Of a stretch of 12,331 bases of DNA, positions 1 to 5,821 are shown in pieces (within the stretch, counting starts at the first letter, position 1; every line of letters begins with the position of its first letter). The stretch lies in the NCBI GenBank assembly GCA_030453435.1, contig JAKDKI010000033.1:1-12331 (forward strand), in the 5' to 3' direction. The DNA comes from Kocuria sp. GTDB taxonomy: Bacteria > Actinomycetota > Actinomycetes > Actinomycetales > Micrococcaceae. Under the pieces are notes generated by a model. The model was given only the letters and a program-made list of their open reading frames with translations, was not told where the DNA came from and made no database searches. Position numbers and translations under genes: made by a program.

Positions 1-132
1 GTGAATGAACGCGCCCAGGGTGTCATTGAGCTCTTCGATGCGGTCGAGCGAGGACTTCACGGTGTCCTCGCTGGTGACCTGACCGTTGCGCAGTGCCAGA
101 ACAGTCTCGGTGAGTGACGGATAGTGCTCCAC
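1..132 (-). CDS. Amidase-signature family enzyme, N-terminal 44 residues only
   Basis: Only the first 44 codons are present; the gene runs off the left edge. The start is a GTG at 132-130, chosen because a GGAGG (143-139) lies 6 nt upstream and no better in-frame start is visible. The N-terminus reads VEHYPSLTETV, then LRNGQVTSED, then SSLDRIEELNDTLGAFIH. This is the usual N-terminal helix pattern of GatA-like amidases ('L..G..t...l...sl.rIe.lN..l.AF'). Members hydrolyse amide bonds with a Ser-Ser-Lys triad, but that region lies outside the window, so activity and substrate cannot be judged. It is codirectional with the GABA genes but 334 bp beyond gabT and behind a hairpin, so it probably has its own promoter. 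A role in releasing GABA or a related amine from an amide is only a guess. Confidence 0.72.
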   Translation of the reverse strand, partial: MEHYPSLTETVLALRNGQVTSEDTVKSSLDRIEELNDTLGAFIH

Positions 133-209
133 GATGGTCCTCCGGGCTCGGAATGAAGTGGTATACGGCGGGTTAGTCCCACCATCCCACATCGACCGTG
201 AGGGTTTAA

Positions 210-255
210 GGTTCCCTATCCCGCATTCCCGGCCGAAAACAAGGCATAGGGAACC
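210..255. promoter_or_regulatory. Inverted repeat upstream of the amidase gene
   Basis: Arms GGTTCCCTAT (210-219) and ATAGGGAACC (246-255) are perfect 10-bp inverted copies separated by 26 bp. They lie about 78 to 123 bp upstream of the amidase GTG. The arrangement suits two half-sites of a dimeric regulator or a looped operator. No regulator gene is adjacent within the window, so the binding protein is unknown. Confidence 0.4.
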
Positions 256-301
256 CTATTCCACGGAAGTGACACCGGAAGACGAAGACCATGGAGCCGC
301 A

Positions 302-348
302 ACCGCGGAAGGTGGCGGGGCGGCGTCGTCGTCGTCGTCGTCCGCGGT
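302..348. repeat. GTC triplet run flanked by inverted repeat
   Basis: ACCGCGGA (302-309) and TCCGCGGT (341-348) are perfect 8-bp inverted copies. Between them lie a GC-rich block (311-328) and six consecutive GTC triplets (325-342). The 311-328 block matches the right arms of the hairpins at 7240-7274 and 9939-9980 at 16 or more of 18 positions, so this may be a decayed member of the same dispersed element. It is non-coding in any believable frame. Confidence 0.5.
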
Positions 349-406
349 AGCGTCAAGGCTGGCCAGGAAAGCAGGAACGCAAAAACGCAGGAACGCAGAA
401 ATGCGA

Positions 407-439
407 ACGGGCGGCCACCGGAAACCGGTGACCGCCCGT
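407..439 (-). terminator. Hairpin terminator after gabT
   Basis: Arms 407-421 and 425-439 pair over 15 bp with a 3-nt loop. The single non-Watson-Crick pair is G-U when read as minus-strand RNA and A-C when read as plus, so the hairpin favours the minus strand, i.e. the gab transcript ending 27 nt before it. The following minus-strand sequence has short T runs (including TTTTT) rather than a clean U tract. Confidence 0.65.
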
Positions 440-466
440 CGAAAAGCGCTACGTGATCAGTTCAGA

Positions 467-1810
467 TCAGGCGCCAGCCTCTTCAATGGCCTTGGCGAAC
501 ACGCGCAGGCCGTCGCGCAGCAGGTCGAAGTCGATGACCAGCGGCGGCAGCAAACGCACGTTGTTGCCGAAGGTACCGCAGGTCAGGATGACAACACCCT
601 GCTCGAGGCACTTAGCGGCAATCTGCTTGGCAGCGTCAGCGTTGGGCTTCTTGGAACCCGGCTCCACGAATTCGAGCGCCATCATGGCGCCGCGACCGCG
701 CAGCTCGCCCACGATGGGGGAGGACTCGGCCAGGTCGCCCAGCTCTTCCTTGATGATCTTCTCGATCTCCAAGGCGCGCTCGTTGAGGCCCCACTCTTCG
801 ATGGTCTCAATGGCGCCCAGGGCTGCTGCACAGGCGACGGGGTTACCGCCGTAGGTGCCACCCAGGCCGCCGCCGTGCACGGAGTTCATGATCTCCGCAC
901 GGCCCACCACACCGGACAGCGGCATACCGCCGGCGATGCCCTTGGCGAAGGTCACCAGGTCGGGCTCGATGCCCTCCCACTCGGAGGAGAACCACTTGCC
1001 GGTGCGAGCGATGCCGGCCTGGACCTCGTCAGCCACGAACACAGCGCCGTTGTCCTGGCACCACTTGGTCAGCGTGGGCAGGAAGCCCTCGGCGGGGACG
1101 ATGAAGCCACCCTCGCCCTGAATGGGCTCGATGACCACTGCGGCAACGTTCTCTGCACCGACCTGCTTCTCGATCAGGAGCAGCGCGCGCTCGGCGGCTT
1201 CCTGACCGGTCATGCCGTCAGCATCACGGAACGGGTAGGACATGGGAACGCGGTACACGTCAGAAGCGAACGGACCGAAACCCTGCTTGTAGGGCATGAC
1301 CTTGGAGGTCATGGCCAGCGTCAGGTTGGTGCGGCCGTGGTACGCGTGATCGAAGACGACCACTGCGCTGCGCTTGGTGTAGGTGCGAGCGATCTTGACC
1401 GCGTTCTCCACTGCCTCGGAACCCGAGTTGAACAGGGCCGCACGCTTGTCGAAGGAACCCGGGGTCAGCTCGGCGATCTTCTCGCCAACCGCCACGTAGC
1501 CCTCGTACGGGGTGACCATGAAGCACGTGTGGGTGAACTTCTCCACGGCTTCCTTGACCTTCTCCACGACCTTGGGAGCGGATGCGCCCACGGAGGTCAC
1601 GGCGATGCCGGAGCCCAGGTCGATCAGCTGGTTGCCGTCGGCATCCAGGATCACGCCGCCGTCCAGCTTGTCCGCGTACACGGGGACGGAGGACGCCACA
1701 CCGGAAGCGACCGCGTTACTGCGGCGCTCTGCCAGCTCAACGGACTTGGGGCCCGGGATGCTGGTCTTCAGGTCACGCTTCTGCTCAAGCGTGTATTCGA
1801 TTTCAGCCAT
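467..1810 (-). CDS. gabT: 4-aminobutyrate aminotransferase (GABA transaminase)
   Basis: A 447-residue class-III PLP aminotransferase of normal family length. It transfers the amino group of GABA to 2-oxoglutarate, giving succinic semialdehyde and glutamate in the cytoplasm. Visible landmarks are FNSGSEAVENA near residues 127-137 (PLP phosphate site), AYHGRT at 156-161, EPIQGEGG at 228-235, DEVQAGIARTG at 261-271 (Asp under the PLP ring) and TFAKGIAGG with the Schiff-base lysine near K290. The ATG at 1810 is chosen because MAEIEYTLEQKR matches the start of actinobacterial GabT; the frame is open to 1954, but that extension overlaps gabD and looks non-coding. The ribosome site is weak: an AAGGA lies 13 nt upstream. 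It follows gabD by 43 nt on the same strand, giving a gabD-gabT order, and a hairpin follows its stop. Confidence 0.95.
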   Translation of the reverse strand: MAEIEYTLEQKRDLKTSIPGPKSVELAERRSNAVASGVASSVPVYADKLDGGVILDADGNQLIDLGSGIAVTSVGASAPKVVEKVKEAVEKFTHTCFMVTPYEGYVAVGEKIAELTPGSFDKRAALFNSGSEAVENAVKIARTYTKRSAVVVFDHAYHGRTNLTLAMTSKVMPYKQGFGPFASDVYRVPMSYPFRDADGMTGQEAAERALLLIEKQVGAENVAAVVIEPIQGEGGFIVPAEGFLPTLTKWCQDNGAVFVADEVQAGIARTGKWFSSEWEGIEPDLVTFAKGIAGGMPLSGVVGRAEIMNSVHGGGLGGTYGGNPVACAAALGAIETIEEWGLNERALEIEKIIKEELGDLAESSPIVGELRGRGAMMALEFVEPGSKKPNADAAKQIAAKCLEQGVVILTCGTFGNNVRLLPPLVIDFDLLRDGLRVFAKAIEEAGA

Positions 1811-1853
1811 AGTTGTCTGATTGTCCTTCGAAGGGTGAAAAATTAGGTGTGGA

Positions 1854-3329
1854 TCAGGCCCACGGGGAGGGCAGGCCCATGTACTGAGTGGTGGTGTACT
1901 CGGCAATGCCCTCGGCGCCGCCCTCACGGCCCAGACCGGACTCCTTGACGCCACCGAACGGAGCGGCGGCGTTCGAGATCACGCCGACGTTCATGCCCAA
2001 CAGGCCATACTCGATGCGGTCGCCGATGCGCAGCGCACGCGAGATGTCATTGGTGTACACGTAGGAGGCCAAGCCGTACTCGGTGGAGTTGGCCAGACGC
2101 ACGGCGTCGTCCTCGTCCTTGAAGGTGATGACCGGAGCCACGGGGCCGAAGATCTCTTCCGTGAACACGCGGCAGTCCTCGGTCACACCGGTGATCAGGG
2201 TCGGCTCGAAGAAGTAGCCGTTGCCGTCCACAGCCTTGCCGCCCACGCTGATGGTCGCGCCCTTTTCCTTGGCGTCTTCCACAAGCTCGACGACGCCGTC
2301 GCGCGCCTTCTTCTCGACGAGCGGGCCCACATCGGTGCCTTCGTCCATACCGTTACCGGTCTTGAGCGCGCCGAGCTTCTCACCGAACTTCTTGGAGAAC
2401 TCCTCAGCCACGGACTCGTGCACCAGGAAGCGGTTGGCCGCGGTGCAGGCCTCGCCCATGTTGCGCATCTTGGCGGCCATGGCACCCTCGACAGCCTTGT
2501 CCAGGTCTGCGTCCTCGAACACGATGAACGGGCCGTTGCCACCCAGTTCCATGGAGGTACGCAGCACGCGGTCCGCAGCGGTCTTCATGAGCTGCTTGCC
2601 CACGGGGGTGGAACCGGTGAAGGAGACCTTGCGCAGGCGCGGGTCGTCCATGATGGGGCCGGAAACCTTGGAGGCGGAGGCCGAGCACACTACGTTGAGA
2701 ACACCCGCGGGGATACCCGCCTCGATCATCAACTTGGCAAAGTACTGCGAGGTCAGCGGGGTGAGGCGCGCAGGCTTGAGGATCATGGTGCAGCCTGCGG
2801 CCACGGCGGGAGCAACCTTGCGGGTTGCCATGGCCAGTGGGAAGTTCCACGGGGTGATCAACAGGCACGGGCCAACCGGCTTGTGGGTCACAATCATCTT
2901 GAGGTTGCCCTCGGGGGTGTCCGCGTAGCGGCCGTAGTGGCGGGGTGCTTCCTCCGAGAACCAGCGCATGAACTGGTTGCCGTAGGCAACTTCACCCTGC
3001 GATTCCTTGAGCGGCTTACCCATTTCCAGGGTCATCAGCGTCGCGAGCTCGTCGGTGTGTTCCTTCACCAGGTTGTACGCGCGCATCAGAATGTCCGAGC
3101 GTTCGCGGGTGGAGGTGCGTGCCCAGGACTCCTGAGCGTTCGCGGCGGCATCCATGGCAGCGCGGGAATCTTCTTCGGTGGCCGAGGCCAGAGTGGCCAG
3201 GACTTCACCGGTGGCGGGGTTCTCGACATCAAAGGTGCCGCCGTCGGAGGCATCGCGCCATTCTCCGTTGATCAGCAGACCCTTGGGAGTGGCTTCAAGA
3301 AGTGCAGAAATTTTCTCTTGGTTAGTCAT
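1854..3329 (-). CDS. gabD: Succinate-semialdehyde dehydrogenase (GabD type)
   Basis: A 491-residue aldehyde dehydrogenase that oxidises succinic semialdehyde to succinate, the second step of GABA breakdown. Fold landmarks in order: PWNFPLAMATRK with the catalytic-site Asn near N162, LKPARLTP at 184-191 (cofactor ribose/phosphate site), FTGSTPVG at 237-244, MELGGNGP with the general-base Glu near E261, and GEACTAANR with the nucleophile near C295. The basic KPAR at the 2'-phosphate position resembles E. coli GabD, which prefers NADP+; cofactor choice here is an inference. The ATG start has GAGAGG 6 nt upstream. It lies between the permease (105 nt upstream) and gabT (43 nt downstream), consistent with one gab operon. 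A second, different dehydrogenase for the same substrate lies at 5822-7201. Confidence 0.93.
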   Translation of the reverse strand: MTNQEKISALLEATPKGLLINGEWRDASDGGTFDVENPATGEVLATLASATEEDSRAAMDAAANAQESWARTSTRERSDILMRAYNLVKEHTDELATLMTLEMGKPLKESQGEVAYGNQFMRWFSEEAPRHYGRYADTPEGNLKMIVTHKPVGPCLLITPWNFPLAMATRKVAPAVAAGCTMILKPARLTPLTSQYFAKLMIEAGIPAGVLNVVCSASASKVSGPIMDDPRLRKVSFTGSTPVGKQLMKTAADRVLRTSMELGGNGPFIVFEDADLDKAVEGAMAAKMRNMGEACTAANRFLVHESVAEEFSKKFGEKLGALKTGNGMDEGTDVGPLVEKKARDGVVELVEDAKEKGATISVGGKAVDGNGYFFEPTLITGVTEDCRVFTEEIFGPVAPVITFKDEDDAVRLANSTEYGLASYVYTNDISRALRIGDRIEYGLLGMNVGVISNAAAPFGGVKESGLGREGGAEGIAEYTTTQYMGLPSPWA

Positions 3330-3434
3330 ATCGTGCCTCTCTCACAACTTCATCCTAGAAATTGTGCAGTTGAAGGTGCTTGGGCGCAATGCCCCTGATT
3401 CCATGTTATGCCCCGGCGCAAGTCCGAGCATCCC

Positions 3435-4862
3435 TCATTTCTTGCGGGCTTCCACGGCAGCCACCAGTCGGGGCTCCGCGTCTTCTCCCGGTTCAATGCC
3501 TCGGGGGATGCGCAGCAGGAAGATCAGTCCGAGCAGCCACCACAAACCGAAGATGACATAGGGGGCTACGCCAAGGCTGGCCGGCATGCCCGGGATGTAC
3601 AGGATGGCCAATCCGGCACACAGGACGACCGACAGGATTCCGATGACAACTCCGCCATTCTTGCGGCCGCCGATTCGGTACGGGCGTTCCATCGAGGGTT
3701 CGCGCTTACGGAGGATCACGAACACCACGGAAACCAGCAGGTACGCAATCACAATGGAGGGTGAGCCTGAATCAACTAGCCAACCCAGCATTTCCTCGCC
3801 GAAGAACGGCGCGATGAAGGACAGTGCGCCCACAAAGAGCAGTGCGTTGATGGGTGTGCCGTACTTGGGGTGGATCTTGCCGAACCAGCGCGGCAGCATG
3901 CGGGAATTCCCCAGGGCCCAAAGCAACCGGGAAGCGCCCATGAGCAGGGAGTTCCAGGATGTCAGAATGCCGGCCAGACCGCCGGCGAGAAGCAGGTTGG
4001 CCATGGCCTGGGAGTTGAACACGGCTCCCACCGCGTCCGCCACGGCGATGTCGGCCACGGCCAACTCGGCTACCGGCAGCGAAGCCGATGTGGTGAGAAT
4101 CACCATTCCGTACCAAACGGTGGCCAGCAGGACGGCGATCACGATGGTTCCGCCGAGCTTCTTGGGCGAGAGGTTCATCTCCTCGGAGACCTGAGGGATT
4201 ACATCGAAACCGACGAACAGGAACGGCACCACCACGAGCACGGTGAAGAATCCAGCCATCCCGTTGGAGAAGAAGGGTTCCATGTTCTGTTCCGACCCGC
4301 CGCTGAAGGCCCCGAAGATCATGAACAGGCCCACAATGGCCAGGAATAGAATCACGAAAATCTGCACGGTTGAAGCCTGCTTCACCCCTCGGATGTTGAT
4401 CCAGGTGATGATCACTGCGGAGAGCGAGCCGACCAGCGCCCACGTGAGATTCACTTCGAAGCCGGCAATGGTCCACAGAGGAATTTGGCTCAACCCCGGG
4501 AAAATGTACTGCACGGTTCGCGGTACGGCCACGGCCTCGAACGCCACGATGGTGATGTAGCCGACCGTAATGCCCCACGAGCCGATAAATGCCCAGCGCG
4601 CACCCATGCCGCGCAGCAAGTAGTTGTGCTCACCGCCCGCTGCGGGCATGGCGGCCACGAGCTCGCCGTAGACCAGACCCACAACCGTCATGATGATGCC
4701 ACCGGCGAGCATGGCCAGCGCGGCGCCCATGGTTCCGGCGTCATCCAGCCAGCCGCCGGTGAGCACGACCCAGCCGAAGCCGATCATCGCGCCCACCCCG
4801 AGTGCAATGGCATCTATCCGGCCAAGGACTTTCTTGAATCCCCGTTGGTCTGTGTGAGTCAT
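3435..4862 (-). CDS. APC-superfamily amino acid permease, probable GABA importer
   Basis: A 475-residue integral membrane protein with about 12 hydrophobic segments. The first carries the APC substrate/sodium motif AIALGVGAMIGFGW near residues 17-30, and a polar break (QVSEEMNLSPKK) follows the sixth or so segment, as in APC amino acid transporters. The C-terminus is short, charged and cytoplasmic (ending VEARKK). I chose the ATG at 4862 rather than the in-frame GTG at 4868 because an AGGA (4873-4870) lies 7 nt before the ATG but only about 1 nt before the GTG. It precedes gabD and gabT on the same strand, so GABA or a related omega-amino acid is the likely substrate. The sequence does not clearly match the classic GabP branch, so no symbol is given; a broader substrate range or another amine is possible. 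Confidence 0.88.
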   Translation of the reverse strand: MTHTDQRGFKKVLGRIDAIALGVGAMIGFGWVVLTGGWLDDAGTMGAALAMLAGGIIMTVVGLVYGELVAAMPAAGGEHNYLLRGMGARWAFIGSWGITVGYITIVAFEAVAVPRTVQYIFPGLSQIPLWTIAGFEVNLTWALVGSLSAVIITWINIRGVKQASTVQIFVILFLAIVGLFMIFGAFSGGSEQNMEPFFSNGMAGFFTVLVVVPFLFVGFDVIPQVSEEMNLSPKKLGGTIVIAVLLATVWYGMVILTTSASLPVAELAVADIAVADAVGAVFNSQAMANLLLAGGLAGILTSWNSLLMGASRLLWALGNSRMLPRWFGKIHPKYGTPINALLFVGALSFIAPFFGEEMLGWLVDSGSPSIVIAYLLVSVVFVILRKREPSMERPYRIGGRKNGGVVIGILSVVLCAGLAILYIPGMPASLGVAPYVIFGLWWLLGLIFLLRIPRGIEPGEDAEPRLVAAVEARKK

Positions 4863-4946
4863 GGGCACGTCCTATCGAGCAAGTAATGCGAATTGATGTC
4901 CTTATTCTGTCGCTCGAAGGACTCAATTGGGCTTTTCGCCGCTCCA

Positions 4947-4975
4947 TTGCGCGTTGCCCACCTTTGCAAGGTTGC
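4947..4975. promoter_or_regulatory. Cluster of four TTGC motifs before the gab permease
   Basis: TTGC occurs at 4947-4950, 4954-4957, 4964-4967 and 4972-4975, starting 7, 10 and 8 bp apart; the third forms part of a near-palindrome CCTTTGCAAGG (4961-4971). It lies 85-113 bp upstream of the permease start, where an activator or repressor of the gab operon could bind. In GC-rich DNA this short motif could also cluster by chance. Confidence 0.25.
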
Positions 4976-5183
4976 TTCCCGCCGACGACGCCGCGCCCCA
5001 GGTTTCGTTGGATCCTCCCGGCGCACGTGGTGTTTCGTGGGAACCTCTTGGGATCGCCGCGAGGGTTCCGGCGGAACCAGAAGCGTCACTTAAGGCGCCG
5101 GCGGCACCTCATGCGGGGTGGATACGCGTGGGGAACCCCACGCAATGTGCATGCGCGGGACTCGCCGTAGAAGGAGTGCATGA

Positions 5184-5221
5184 CAGCGGGGACCCCGCCC
5201 TTAAGGGCAAGGTCCCCGCTG
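5184..5221 (-). terminator. Hairpin downstream of metallothionein (distal)
   Basis: The outer arms CAGCGGGGACC (5184-5194) and GGTCCCCGCTG (5211-5221) are perfect 11-bp complements, with an inner palindrome GCCCTTAAGGGC (5197-5208). It lies 53 nt beyond the metallothionein stop. There is no long T tract on either side, as is common for GC-rich actinobacterial hairpins. Confidence 0.6.
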
Positions 5222-5228
5222 TATTCGC

Positions 5229-5247
5229 TAGCGGGCGGTGCCCGCTA
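5229..5247 (-). terminator. Hairpin downstream of metallothionein (proximal)
   Basis: TAGCGGGC (5229-5236) and GCCCGCTA (5240-5247) form an 8-bp stem with a 3-nt loop, 27 nt after the metallothionein stop. Together with the distal hairpin it makes a tandem pair likely to end or stabilise the smtB-metallothionein transcript. Confidence 0.5.
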
Positions 5248-5274
5248 AAGCGAAGAGGCTAGATGGTCTTGCGA

Positions 5275-5391
5275 TCAGGCGGCGTGGTTGCACTTCTCGC
5301 ACGTGCAGTTCTCACAGGTGCAGGTTTCGCACGTGCAGTTGGGGCCGCACTTCTCGCAGGCGCAGGTGGTCTCAGTGGTTGCAGCGCTCAT
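5275..5391 (-). CDS. Small cysteine-rich metallothionein
   Basis: A 38-residue protein with ten cysteines (positions 10, 12, 15, 19, 21, 24, 26, 29, 31, 34) and a single His at 36. There are no aromatic residues and no large hydrophobic core, which is typical of metallothioneins that wrap Zn, Cd or Cu ions in thiolate clusters in the cytoplasm. The Cys spacing is a regular C-x-C-x2-C. Three adjacent copies of T-C-E-x-C occupy residues 20-34, with a related A-C-E-K-C at 11-15. The ATG at 5391 has a strong AAGGAG 7 nt upstream. The gene overlaps the last 20 nt of the SmtB-like repressor in a different frame, so the two are surely cotranscribed and probably translationally coupled. It is small enough to be missed by automatic gene calling. 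Zn or Cd storage is inferred from the neighbour; Cu binding is not excluded. Confidence 0.88.
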   Translation of the reverse strand: MSAATTETTCACEKCGPNCTCETCTCENCTCEKCNHAA

Positions 5392-5695
5392 TGTGGTGCT
5401 CCTTGGTGTGTTGATGGGCGTCCAGGAAGACGTGCGCTACGTGCTCGTCGATCAAGCGGTAGCGCGTGACTCGGCCGTCGCGGAAACCTTCCACGAGGTG
5501 GGCCTCTCGCAACACCTTGAGATGTTGCGAGACCAGGGGTTGGGACAGACCCAACTCCTGTGACAGCTCTCCGACGAACCGGGGCTCCACGGTGAGTCGC
5601 TCCACGATGGCGCAGCGAGCCGGGTTGGCCAGCGCGCCGAACAGACGAGCCACATCCAGATAGGGGGACAGCGGCCCCGTAGCCTCGGTTGTCAT
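5372..5695 (-). CDS. ArsR/SmtB-family zinc-responsive repressor
   Basis: A 107-residue winged-helix repressor of normal ArsR-family length. LARFLFGALANPAR-like N-terminal helices (here RLFGALANPARCAIV) lead into the recognition helix SQPLVSQHLKVLREA (51-65) and the wing RDGRVTRYRL (72-81). The C-terminal helix carries D83-x-H85-x10-H96-x2-E99, an exact match to the alpha-5 Zn site of SmtB. The CxC pair that builds the alpha-3N Cd/Pb site of CadC is absent (VGEL in its place). A His/Cys-rich tail follows (H94, H100, H101, C105, H107). Zn binding should release it from DNA and derepress the operon. ATG 5695 is preceded by AAGGA at 7 nt. The frame stays open far upstream (antisense to the dehydrogenase), but that part is not a protein-family match. 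It overlaps the metallothionein by 20 nt, and a 20-bp palindrome lies just upstream. Confidence 0.9.
   Translation of the reverse strand: MTTEATGPLSPYLDVARLFGALANPARCAIVERLTVEPRFVGELSQELGLSQPLVSQHLKVLREAHLVEGFRDGRVTRYRLIDEHVAHVFLDAHQHTKEHHNERCNH
5399..5404 (-). promoter_or_regulatory. Internal ribosome binding site for metallothionein
   Basis: Minus-strand AAGGAG lies 7 nt before the metallothionein ATG and inside the repressor coding region. It is one of the strongest Shine-Dalgarno sites in the window, which argues that the small overlapping gene is translated, and at a high rate relative to the repressor. Confidence 0.75.
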
Positions 5696-5707
5696 AAGAC
5701 CATCCTT

Positions 5708-5727
5708 ATATAAGAAATTTGCGATAT
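5708..5727. promoter_or_regulatory. Candidate operator of the SmtB-like repressor
   Basis: A 20-bp interrupted palindrome, ATAT-N3-AAATTT-N3-ATAT, begins 12 nt upstream of the repressor ATG. It is the only AT-rich patch of its kind in the area and overlaps the probable minus-strand -10 zone (TATATA/TTATAT). ArsR-family dimers bind AT-rich 12-2-12-type palindromes, so autoregulation is likely. It is about 60 bp from the -35 of the divergent dehydrogenase. Confidence 0.62.
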
Positions 5728-5786
5728 CAAGCCCCGTGGGGCCCGATGCAACACAGAAGGAGGACTCTCGCCCTCGGTGAACGCTG

Positions 5787-5815
5787 TTCGCCAAACCCTG
5801 AGTGAGGCATAACCT
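5787..5815 (+). promoter_or_regulatory. Probable leaderless promoter of the Sad-type dehydrogenase
   Basis: TAACCT (5810-5815) fits the actinobacterial -10 pattern TANNNT and ends exactly 6 nt before the ATG at 5822, which would put the transcription start on the A of the start codon. TTCGCC (5787-5792) lies 17 nt upstream as a weak -35. There is no Shine-Dalgarno at a usable distance: AGGGG ends one base from the ATG and GAGG is 14 nt away. Confidence 0.5.
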
Positions 5816-5821
5816 AGGGGT

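Larger units (their letters stand above)
133..466. other. Intergenic region between gabT end and amidase start
   Basis: No convincing gene lies in these 334 bp. From right to left it holds the gabT hairpin (407-439), a pair of 11-bp direct repeats GCAGGAACGCA (371-381 and 387-397), six GTC triplets flanked by an 8-bp inverted repeat (302-348), and a 10-bp inverted repeat (210-219/246-255) in the expected promoter zone of the amidase. On the minus strand a TTGTTT and a TAGGGA about 18 nt apart fall within the latter inverted repeat and could be the -35/-10 pair, but this is a weak match. An open frame on the plus strand crosses the region but looks like a mirror of gabT coding bias. Confidence 0.6.
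4863..5274. other. Intergenic region upstream of the gab permease and downstream of metallothionein
   Basis: No gene could be supported in these 412 bp; the open frames are Arg/Pro-rich and do not resemble a protein family. Going left to right: the permease ribosome site AGGA (4870-4873, minus), four TTGC motifs within 29 bp (4947-4975), a GGAACCTC/GAGGGTTCC imperfect inverted repeat near 5040-5069, a compact hairpin GCGTGGGG-AA-CCCCACGC (5126-5143), and two terminator-like hairpins that serve the metallothionein transcript (5184-5221 and 5229-5247). A minus-strand TTGAGT followed about 16 nt later by TAAGGA is the best, still weak, candidate promoter for the gab operon. Confidence 0.55.

Noticed and set aside
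371..397. Short direct repeats GCAGGAACGCA as a CRISPR-like array
   Set aside because: Only two 11-bp copies with a 5-bp gap; no spacers or cas genes.
134..1846. Long plus-strand open frame (570 codons) opposite gabT
   Set aside because: It mirrors gabT codon bias; the product is Gly/His/Leu-rich with no family motif, while the minus strand gives a clear aminotransferase.
1811..1954. Extended N-terminus for gabT (start at 1954)
   Set aside because: The extension overlaps gabD, is rich in Pro/Arg/Ser and matches nothing; MAEIEY at 1810 fits the family start.
2418..3398. Plus-strand open frame opposite gabD
   Set aside because: Shadow of gabD codon bias with no recognisable protein features.
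4886..5262. Small plus-strand open frames between the permease and metallothionein
   Set aside because: Arg/Pro-rich, no ribosome site at the starts, and they cross the terminator hairpins.
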